A stretch of DNA of 64,000 nt from Nemertoderma westbladi (lineage: Eukaryota; Xenacoelomorpha; Nemertodermatida; Nemertodermatidae): positions 37,414 through 101,413 of the forward strand of contig JAUCBJ010000412.1 in assembly GCA_032718475.1 (NCBI GenBank), read 5' to 3'. Every line of letters begins with the position of its first letter. Position 1 is the stretch's first letter. Shown in pieces: positions 56,101 to 64,000 of this stretch. The position numbers were made by a program, and so were the translations under genes. The notes under the pieces were generated by a model that saw only the letters and a program-made list of their open reading frames with translations, was not told the origin of the DNA and searched no databases.

Positions 56101-57028
56101 CTTCCGCTGCTATGATAGTGCCCCTATGCCTGAATACAGTAGTCTGTCATTGTGTCTGTCATTTTTACTGCAATAGTAGATCTAGAGAATGCAGCTATCT
56201 TGAGCACAGGGGAGTTTAACACATGGAGCGCGAGACAAAATATCTTCTGATTACATTTGTAGAAGGGGGTACAATTAGTATATTACCTTATATTTTACAC
56301 AGGCACCGTACAATAAATTATAGTATACCTATATAATATACCTATACTAAACTGCAGTATACAAGACCATACCTAAAGCATTGTTGCCGATAGGTCTATT
56401 GAAATGGAAAAGTGAAAAATAGAACATGCAACTCACCATGTATGCACACACCTTGTAAATTAACTTGTTTGAATTACCTCTAAATTTGTTTTCAAATTGG
56501 CATGTAAATTACATTTTGACATACTCTAAATGTCAAAATGATGACGAATGTTAAAACGATGTCAAATTTGAAATTTACATTTTGACATGTCTAAATCTCA
56601 AAATTTCATTTTCAAATAAATTGAAATTTAGGCATTTAGACATGTCATAATGTCAAAATGTCATTTTCAAATTAACATTGGAATTTAAAATAATGTTTGC
56701 AAATGTACAGCACTAAAGGCCTTTATCATTTCCTTGTCATTCTGATATGAGGTGTGATGAGGTAGTGGTATCTGCGTGTGCCTGTGATGCACTCTAAAAG
56801 TAGATTTATATCTAACTTTTGTTTAATGATTGGCATGATGATTTATCTATCTAAGTTATCGGAATTTTCAATACAATAGGATAACGTTACTTAAAAACGT
56901 AAACACCCTTCTATTAATATTATTGTTGTTACACTAATACTATGTAATGTTATAATAATATGTAATGTAATAATAATATGTAATGTAATAATAATATGTA
57001 AGTACTAATATTCATAATATTTGATAAT
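56101..57028. other. Non-coding 3' flank of the KChIP-like gene
   Basis: Contains the ATGTCAAAATGTCATTTTCA repeat family at 56495-56700 and a TAATGTAATAATAATATG microsatellite at 56940-57000. Confidence 0.5.
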
Positions 57029-57850
57029 TTATATTTTTGTTTTGAATACGGCTAGAGAGTTAGTAATGTTGGCATTGTTCAGGCAATAGGACATAAACTC
57101 ATCGCAGGTGATGCATTCCCGTGCAGGATCGCCAGTTTTAGCAAAAAATTCGTCGACTACATTTACGATGGTGTCTTCTGTAAATACCGGCATGGTGTAT
57201 GATCCCAAAAGATCGTAGATCGATTGAACCGTGAAGCACATATCGTTGCGTGTGATAGAGCCGCTGTTTGAGCAATCGTACAGTTGGAAAATCCATTTCA
57301 ACTGCTCTTCCAGGTTCCCTCGTGTTAACAATGAAAGCACATTGAGAAAAGATTCAAAAGTCACATCCCCATTTTCATTTTTCTTCAGCGCACCGTATAT
57401 GAGTCCGCTGTAACGTTCAGTGCGGCCAAGTGGATGGATAACAGACATCATTGTCCCCATAGTATCTCTATCAACCACCCCTGTTGGACAATCCTGTTTG
57501 AATCCGCGGTAAATCTGTTGTATCTCTTTCCTTGTAAACTTTGTCGTCTTCAGCAGAGATTCTATCTGACACGGCTTGTAACGTGTTACCTCTATTTCGA
57601 TCTCTTTAGGATTCTCTTCAGCAATTAGGCCGAGGTTTCGCAGTCCGTTTTTTATTCCTTCTATAATTCCTCGGATCCCTGTTTCACGAGGCTCTTCCCA
57701 AGGTACGTAGACAAGAGGTTCACCGACGCCAACGGCCACAGTGCCAGTGAGAGCAACATCTTCTTCAATAGGTTCTATATTAAGCTGATCAGTTTCGATG
57801 GATTCAGGATGTTTATTGGGGCTCCTGCGATTGCGCGTCTCGGATGTCAT
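57029..57850 (-). CDS. KChIP/neuronal-calcium-sensor-like EF-hand protein, single exon (273 aa)
   Basis: The core TKFTRKEIQQIYRGFKQDCP, GVVDRDTMGTMMSVIHPLGR and NLEEQLKWIFQLYDCSNSGS follow the Kv-channel-interacting protein pattern (TKFTRKELQxLYRGFKxxCP...; RGTxxEKLxWxFNLYD). KChIPs bind the N-terminus of Kv4 potassium channels and tune gating with calcium. Here an N-terminal extension of ~95 residues precedes the core. EF loops are decayed: loop 2 starts KKNENG, loop 3 is DCSNSGSITRND with Asp at position 12, and loop 4 (GDPARECITCDE) lacks the position-1 Asp. The whole protein is in one exon whereas animal KChIP genes normally have several, so a retrocopy origin is likely. The frame is intact. 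A divergent calcium sensor of another branch is the alternative. Confidence 0.75.
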   Translation of the reverse strand: MTSETRNRRSPNKHPESIETDQLNIEPIEEDVALTGTVAVGVGEPLVYVPWEEPRETGIRGIIEGIKNGLRNLGLIAEENPKEIEIEVTRYKPCQIESLLKTTKFTRKEIQQIYRGFKQDCPTGVVDRDTMGTMMSVIHPLGRTERYSGLIYGALKKNENGDVTFESFLNVLSLLTRGNLEEQLKWIFQLYDCSNSGSITRNDMCFTVQSIYDLLGSYTMPVFTEDTIVNVVDEFFAKTGDPARECITCDEFMSYCLNNANITNSLAVFKTKI

Positions 57851-58648
57851 TATTTACAGTATCGCTATGATATAATTTTTAAAGTAAAACTGAAAAGTTA
57901 TTCATGTTATTATATTAGTAAATAACAGTTTATTATTTGATCGATTCATAAGTTAAATAGATAAGTTAAATTTAGTTAAATATTTAAATCCAAGTTTTGA
58001 ATTAATATATTATATAGGCCTACAGTAGCAATACCTGTTAGACCTATTTTATTGTAATTGCCCCTCACATTGTTAGCCTGTAGCAGCCCAGGTTGGCAAT
58101 GAATAACTGTATAATTGTTCGTTCCAAATTCATAGGAAAATGGTAAATCGTGCAATTACTTATAGTACAGTGCCAAATGATAAGGACTTTGCTTGAAACT
58201 CAAATGGTATATAATCCTCTTTATGAACAATCCATGCCTCAACACGGACTGCATTTTACAACATACAGATGAAATAAATAGATAGGCAGGCTACTGTAGG
58301 AAATAGGAAGTCATTACTTCAACACTGTAATTATTTATCAAAGGGATCTAATAATAGCGTCCATGTCGAACTTCACAGTTGGTGGGTGCGGATATAATAA
58401 TTTAATGAATGGTGTGGTTTTACTATGCCAGGGTTGTTTCATATAATAATTCCTGACAACTGGCAGATGGTGTTTAAGATAGCATGCGGACTTTACTAGA
58501 ATTTACCATAATGTAATGCTTAGAACAATAATATATAATAAATGATGTTTGAATGGAAATAAATAAATATTATTATTATAAAATAAATAATAAATCAGTT
58601 AACTAATAAATTATGTTATAAATAATAAAATAACCACCATTTTGTAGG
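57851..58648. other. Upstream flank of the KChIP-like gene
   Basis: AT-rich, no ORF and no TATA box that can be singled out. Confidence 0.4.
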
Positions 58649-58650
58649 AA

Positions 58651-58732
58651 GTTGTCTCAAATCCTCAACGTTATCATGTGTTATACCTTCCGTTGTCTCA
58701 AATCCACAACGTTATCATGTGTTATACCTTCC
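58651..58732 (+). repeat. 41-bp tandem duplication
   Basis: GTTGTCTCAAATCCTCAACG and the following 21 bases occur twice in tandem, differing at one position. Confidence 0.9.
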
Positions 58733-59803
58733 ATCTCTCACCGAAGTTATGGCATCCTTGGCTCCAGATGTAAATTCTATCAGCAGAAATAATGCGTTGT
58801 TCACTAATATTGTTTTAATTCAGAGACCCAAATTTTATACATCATTTGAATTATTGTATGCAATTTTAAGATTATATTTTATAAGTCGTTTCGTTGCAGT
58901 AGGTATTACATTCATCGCGATTCAGGCAACAACTCCGGGAGTTCCGTGCGTTTGAGTAACACGACCCAACCGCCTCATCGCGTTGGGGACAGTTTCTCAA
59001 ATATATCTTTGACTCGTATAATGTTTAACCGTGACATTCGTTTAATGGCTTTCACACCAGATGTCTTTCTTCTTTTTCAGCAATCAATACGGGCCATGAT
59101 AAGTAGGTAAAATATATCGTGTTTTCTTTTACAGCTGGAGAGGCCCTGCTGGCTTCAATGACAATAGCCCCTGGAATCCTGGTAAAGTGTAAATGAAACA
59201 TTCCGATTAACTTTTAACCCCGGGTATATAAAGCGAGTTTCAGGAACCCAATGTTTAGTTATTCGCTTACAGAGAAATTGCGAGCTGAAAGTAAAATTTA
59301 CAATTTACTTAAAATATGCATCTTTAGTTTGAAATTCTGTGGTTATTTATTGCGCAGACCACAAATCTTTCTCATCAATCAACAAATCAAGCATTCTCGG
59401 TCTTTCTGTTTGTTCGTCAGTAGGTTGTCTGTCCAACCAACTCAATGTTTGAACGAACGTCAATGTCTCAGATTTGTTTTGTCTCAAATTTGTTGTTATT
59501 TCTATGAGCACAGGATATCAAAAGTTAAGAAAGTTCTGAGAATTAAAGAAAATTGTACTCAGATGCGATACAAACCGCTATCAGTATTTCAAAATTCAAT
59601 TCAGACCATTCAATATAATAATCTATTTGGAACGACCAAGAAGTTCACAGATTTCGTGTGCGCGAGGTTCTAACAACATGTTTGCTTGGAACTTCCTTTG
59701 TATTAATTCCGGGTTGACTTTGTTTTTAATTTAAACCTTGAATATAAGTAATAATTTATCAAAATTGTTTTCTATCCTATTCAGTTATCAAAATAAGAGA
59801 CAA
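58733..59803. other. Mostly non-coding; two unrecognised ORFs
   Basis: ORFs of 78 and 140 codons (58719-58955 and 59251-59673, plus strand) have no signal peptide, domain motif or convincing splice sites. The second is rich in Lys, Cys and Gln and begins with an ATG; it could be a small lineage-specific gene but composition matches the surroundings. Confidence 0.3.
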
Positions 59804-60047
59804 GGGGGGGGGGGGGGGGGGGGGGGAACTGGACGCAAAACCCGCCTTGGCGAATTAATATCCCGCCTCAATTTTAATTAGCAATTTAGGGAAAGGAGCA
59901 GGTTACAGTGGAACGATATTTTAACCAAAACAATAAACTAAACACAATAGAACAGGTTACAGTTTTATTTTTGCTCGTAAACTGCTGTTATTTGCGTCCA
60001 ATTTCCCCTGGAGAGGGATGAATTTTTATTGCGTCCAGTTTCCCCCC
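59804..60047 (+). mobile_element. G/C-tract MITE, copy C
   Basis: Shows the inverted ends best: GGGGGGAACTGGACGCAAAA at the left and TTGCGTCCAGTTTCCCCCC at the right. The left G run is 23 bp. Interior close to copy B. It lies ~300 bp upstream of the astacin start codon. Confidence 0.92.
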
Positions 60048-60345
60048 TATCTGCAAAATAAATGATACGAGGATGAAGGAGTTCAGACCGGAGGAAAAGC
60101 AATTTAAATATCAAATTACGTTTACATGAAAAAACAACAAGATTTATTTCGCCAATGATTATTTTTTACTAAAATCCCTCCCTCACGCTCTGTTCAGCAA
60201 ATTATACATTTTGGCGAAAATAAAGCGCTATTTGTTTTCTATGTAAAAAGTAGTTATTCGTTTTAAAAGCACAAGCATTTTTAGTTTGCTAGTATAAAGT
60301 TGTATAGAATTTATACCCAAGCTTGGCTATTTAGTTGCACCGAAC
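60048..60345 (+). other. 5' flank of the astacin gene
   Basis: AT-rich; TATAAAG at about 60292-60298 lies ~50 bp before the start codon and could be the TATA box, with a short leader. Confidence 0.35.
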
Positions 60346-60716
60346 ATGTTTGCGGAAGTTTTAAAGACATGTTTACTTTTCACCCTTTATCTTACGGCGA
60401 ACGGATTGCCGATAACCGGGGATAAAGCTGTTGTTGTCGAAGGCGACATGAGAATGGATGAAAATGCGTTCAAATGGTACAGGGAACAAGGAAGTTCGGG
60501 CGATAATGGTTCGAAACAGCCGCAATTACGAGCCGCAATTACTAGGAGAAACCGTGATGGACTAAGTAGGCCTACTACAGACGCACCAGCTGACACAGAT
60601 CGTAAAAACACACGAGCAGATGAGCTACTACATGATGATGAGGCGTCGTTTCTTGCAAAGAGGAAGGGGGTGGCTCCAGATGTGAAAAAGTGGAAGCATG
60701 GAATTGTGCCATACCG
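60346..60716 (+). CDS. Astacin metalloprotease, exon 1: signal peptide and propeptide
   Basis: Begins MFAEVLKTCLLFTLYLTANG, a secretion signal cleaved near GLP. The propeptide has VVVEGDMRMDE, matching the FxGD-type motif whose Asp blocks the catalytic zinc in astacin zymogens. A basic stretch (FLAKRKGVAPDVKKW) marks probable activation sites, followed by HGIVPYR, the start of the catalytic domain. The exon ends in phase 2 at CCG... with donor GTATGT at 60717. Astacins are secreted zinc endopeptidases used in digestion, matrix remodelling and hatching. Confidence 0.85.
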
Positions 60717-60896
60717 GTATGTAAACCAAAGGAATGGTTTTACACTAAAATAATAATTAATTTTTAATCTATTTTTTTAAGTTTAACAGACTTTTTGTAA
60801 GCGAGACAACATCCTCATAAATTCATCGTAAAAAATCGAAATCAAACCATTCCAATTAATTGCCGCAATCATTAACAATTCTACGATATGAATTAT

Positions 60897-61015
60897 GAAG
60901 GGATCTAGGGGTCTTAACCTCGAGTGATACGTTTATTTTACCGAAAATAACTTATCTTTTATTCTTTTATATCTTTTAAAATATCTATATCTTTTACTTA
61001 CCCCTAGATCCCTTC
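60897..61015. repeat. 119-bp MITE-like inverted repeat in astacin intron 1
   Basis: GAAGGGATCTAGGGGT at the left is exactly complemented by ACCCCTAGATCCCTTC at the right. Confidence 0.75.
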
Positions 61016-61137
61016 CTATAATAAATGCATAATAACTACCACCTCGAAAAATACAGCTTGCCAACACATTGTTACTATCAATATGTATTATGACGAGCAA
61101 GATAAATCATTCTTCGTAATCTTACGAATATGAAGTT

Positions 61138-61345
61138 AGGACAATTCCGACCGATTAGATCTTTTGACCGGGTCGGAATTGTCCAGATCCAGCATAGGAC
61201 AATTCCGACCCATAAAAATTTAATTTGAGCTTTGAGTGGGTCGGAATTGTCCGGGTCGGAATTGCCCGGGTCGGAATTGCCCGGGTCGGAATTGCCCGGG
61301 TCGGAATTGTCCGGGTGGGAATTGTCCGGGTCGGAATTGCCCGTA
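61138..61345. mobile_element. Short foldback element with GGACAATTCCGACCC motifs
   Basis: Forward motifs at 61138 and 61197 face a run of about seven inverted CGGGTCGGAATTGTC / GCC motifs (61236-61343). Same design as the element at 55118-56100 but with a different homogenised motif. Lies in astacin intron 1; the 72-codon ORF is repeat-derived. Confidence 0.7.
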
Positions 61346-61926
61346 CACCTTTCTCACAACAACACTAAAGTTAAATTTTTCGCAGAAATATTTAAAACAA
61401 TGTTAACATTATTTTCTTTATCTAAAATTGAAATTTACATAATTTCGTAGGTACCGGTGCCGGTACCGGTACTGTAAAACAAGATGTATGTTATGTTTGA
61501 CTTTAAGCTTGCTTGTTTTTTTTGAATATTAATAAAATATGATTTTGAAAAAGTTTATCTTTAGTAAATAAAGTAAATATTTTCAAAAATATAAGCAATT
61601 CAGTTTATAAGTTGCGTTTGGATGAATTACAACTTAATGCTGATTATTATGTTGGTATATATGCAGAACAATTTCTTGTGAACATCGAGAGTGTTAACAC
61701 TTTCGCGGTCCTGTCACTATTCATATATGGGACCTTGCTAATAACATTTGATATTCGTTGATATTTCCTATTTTTACTACAAAATAGGAAATATTTTTCT
61801 GGTATCTCGGAAATATTTTAGGCATGGCGCATATATGATTCAGTGTGACGATCTTTCGAGGGTCCGACCTCAGAAGTTGAGTCAGAATTATTTAATTACT
61901 ATTGTCTTTTACGTATTTGTTTTTAG

Positions 61927-62416
61927 AATCCAATCTGGTATCAATGTAGACACCCAGTTGAGCGCTTTGGTAGAAGCTATGGAAGTCTGGGAGGAAGCCA
62001 CATGCGTTAGCTTCAGACCTTACAGTCTGGACCTACGGGAGAGTTTGGGTCACAACAACTACGTTACCATAACTGCAGACGAGGATGGCTGCTACTCTGA
62101 CGTGGGGGTGAACACAGTGGAAGGTAACATTGTCAATGTGGATCCTAAATGCAACGTTTTGGGGATACTGACCCACGAGCTGGGTCACACACTGGGTCTG
62201 TTTCACGAACAGAATCGATATGACAGGGATCAATTTATAGAAGTGCAATGGGACAATGTGAGGGACAGGATGAAGCACAATTTTGATAAGTTTGGCAAGG
62301 AGGTTATTAACACTTTGGGGCTGAATTATGATTATGGATCTATAATGCATTACCGTGGTACTTCCTTCACGAAAAATGGAAACAATACAATATTGACGAA
62401 GGATGCACAATACCAG
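61927..62416 (+). CDS. Astacin metalloprotease, exon 2: catalytic domain
   Basis: Acceptor TTTTTAG ends at 61926; the exon joins exon 1 across a split Arg codon to give IVPYRIQSGINV. It holds the extended zinc motif HELGHTLGLFHEQNRYDRD (three His ligands, catalytic Glu, the family-specific Glu and Arg) and the Met-turn SIMHY with its Tyr ligand. Cysteines in EEATCVSF, DEDGCYSD and DPKCNVLG form the usual disulfides. All catalytic residues are present, so an active enzyme is expected. It ends CAG|GTTAGT in phase 0. Confidence 0.95.
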
Positions 62417-62794
62417 GTTAGTTTGCTGAAAACGCAATACTGACAAAGGGCCGAATTTATCATGTTAATTAAAAAAAAATCAATATAGACAATATTTGAA
62501 AAATACCTCTTTAATTTGCCAGAAATGGGCGCTTTAAATATTTCACTATTTTGGTTAAATAATGTGTTACAGCCACTGAAAAATTGTTTAAACTAAAGAG
62601 GCGGTAGTAACAGATAGCTGCAGATGTACACTCCCCACTCCCCACCCCAGGTACACCCCTACTACGTTTAACTGAAACGTCGCTCGTTACACCACAGCAG
62701 CCCGTGGTGGGAAGTGTGTTGCATGTGTTTATACTGCAGTTTTAAGTTAAGTTAAGTATAATTATATTTATAAATGTATCTGTTATTATTTTAG

Positions 62795-63010
62795 AACAAA
62801 ATCGGGCAAAGGGACCATCTGAGTTTTCTGGACGCAAAGATAGTAAACTTGATATACGAATGTAATTCTGTGTGTGAGGAACCAACTCCAGTTGAGGAAC
62901 CAACTCCAGTCTGTTCGCCTCCCGGTTATTTGGGTCCGTCCTGCACCTGCATATGTCCAAAAACTCATCCGGAATGCGAAGTGATTAAATCTAAACGCAA
63001 TTGTATGAAG
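62795..63010 (+). CDS. Astacin metalloprotease, exon 3: end of catalytic domain and Cys-rich tail
   Basis: Acceptor TTATTTTAG ends at 62794. NKIGQRDHLSFLDAKIVNLI YEC completes the astacin fold (IGQRxxLSxxD). A tandem EEPTPVEEPTPV linker follows, then a Cys-rich part (CSPPGYLGPSCTCICPKTHP), perhaps the start of an EGF-like or related module. It ends ATGAAG|GTAAGT in phase 0, so the gene continues; the next exon was not identified with confidence. Confidence 0.9.
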
Positions 63011-63722
63011 GTAAGTTCTACGGGAGTTTAGTGTTGAATCCTGCAATTGAACGTTGCCTGAGCTATTAAGACTAATATTTAACAAAGCATTCATATAAAA
63101 TGCTGCACAAACTGACAAACCAAATGGAATTACATTTCAGTTTGCCTTTTTAGTTTTTATTGACAGTGTTGGTGGTGGACTTAAAAGTGTATGATATAAT
63201 GTATCGGTAGATAATGTTAATCGGTAAATAAAGATCACTTGTTCATATAAATGTGGCGATTTTTTGTTTATCATGTCTTGTGGTGTCAAACAGCGAAACA
63301 GGTGGCTACCCATCATGTGGACATCATTGTGTCACGTGGTTTGGGATTGCCAGAGAGTCCGTGATGTTTAGGAAGCTTCCAACGAGCAGTATAATGCGGT
63401 GGCTAGAGGAAGAAAAAACAGAGAAAAGGCATATTTAAGCAGTAAACAATTGAAAATTTAACAAATCCTAATTATAGCCGACCGACTGTGTTCGTATAGC
63501 TCATAAATAGCTGAATGTCTTTAATCCACCGGTACAACAAATATAATCAGCCAGTTGCTGCCAGATGCAGATTGAGATGCTATGATGGGTAACAAACGAT
63601 TTGTTTGTGCCATAACCATGCAATCCGCAATTGGCATGCTGCAATGGAGCGCGCATTAAGATTGCTATGCCGGTATAAAATTCACTATCACCCATCACTT
63701 TCGCGAGATTATCTGCATCTTC
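63011..63722 (+). other. Astacin 3' intron or flank
   Basis: A 61-codon ORF (63253-63438) contains GGYPSCGHHCVTWFGIA. CAG acceptor-like sites precede it, so it might be a terminal exon, but no family motif confirms this. Confidence 0.3.
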
Positions 63723-63833
63723 AAGGCCAGTGTCCTTTAAGAGACGACTTAAGAAAGTAATGGGTCACCCATTACTTTCTTAAGTCGTCTCTTAAAGGAC
63801 ACTGGCCTTTAAGGACACCCATTATGGGTGTCC
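63723..63833. repeat. Perfect 42-bp inverted repeat with a second nested hairpin
   Basis: 63723-63764 and 63768-63809 are exact reverse complements around a 3-nt loop (TCA). Directly after, GGACACCCAT, T, ATGGGTGTCC (63813-63833) forms another perfect hairpin whose arm repeats part of the first. Confidence 0.95.
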
Positions 63834-63872
63834 ACCATGCTATTTCCTCCATTAGTCTGCCAACGGTGTTAG

Positions 63873-63905
63873 GACAATTGCGACCCGGACAATTGCGACC
63901 CGATC
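63873..63905 (+). repeat. Start of a third GGACAATT-type element
   Basis: Two tandem GGACAATTGCGACCC motifs, resembling the left ends at 55118 and 61138; the rest would lie beyond the window. Confidence 0.55.
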
Positions 63906-64000
63906 AAAAATAAAATAGTTATACAACATTATATAGATTTCAAATATATTATATCAATAGCTAGTAAAAAAATAATGCATGAACCATGTGGGGCGAGCCA

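Noticed and set aside
59251-59673. 140-codon plus-strand ORF
   Set aside because: No domain, signal or splice support; kept only as a possible unknown within the intergenic entry.

Overview
The window is nuclear DNA of an animal, most likely a marine invertebrate. Genes are split by short introns with canonical GT/AG sites. They belong to animal families: an EH-domain dynamin-like ATPase (EHD), an astacin metalloprotease and a KChIP-like EF-hand protein. The rest is dominated by BEL/Pao-type integrases, several non-LTR retrotransposons, short inverted-repeat elements and large minisatellites. Palindromic words such as TAGGCCTA and GGTACCGGTACC are conspicuous. An echinoderm or other deuterostome is a guess only; nothing seen fixes the phylum.

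Layout. 1-8.4 kb: end of a BEL/Pao integrase, then a long zinc-knuckle reading frame broken only by three in-frame TGA codons, then an LTR-like region with CCAAT and TATA boxes. 8.8-11.3 kb: a 32-bp minisatellite interrupted by an 810-bp inverted-repeat element with an ATA target duplication. 12.9-13.4 kb: AT-rich tandem repeat. 14.0-16.6 kb: an intact 497-codon BEL/Pao-lineage integrase ORF lying between ~130-bp terminal inverted repeats, an architecture expected of a DNA transposon. 16.9-20.4 kb: complete two-exon EHD gene (538 aa). 20.4-36 kb: mostly non-coding, with LINE fragments, MITEs, SINE-like heads and one small reading frame with a C-terminal membrane segment. 37-41.8 kb: a four-exon minus-strand gene of unknown function. 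Its first intron is filled by ~59 tandem copies of its own exon-2 splice acceptor. 44.6-54.6 kb: a 37/33-bp minisatellite into which a full-length, two-ORF CR1-like LINE has inserted with a 10-bp target duplication. 55.1-56.1 kb: a foldback element whose arms carry tandem GGACAATTCGGTCCC motifs. 57.0-57.9 kb: a single-exon KChIP-like gene with decayed calcium loops. 60.3-63 kb: an astacin gene, three exons seen. 63.7 kb: a perfect 42-bp inverted repeat.

Host genes do not form an operon or pathway; they are independent loci separated by repeats. The two candidates for something undescribed are the inverted-repeat element with a BEL-type integrase, and the intronic array of repeated splice acceptors. 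All identifications rest on reading motifs by eye; no database search was possible.
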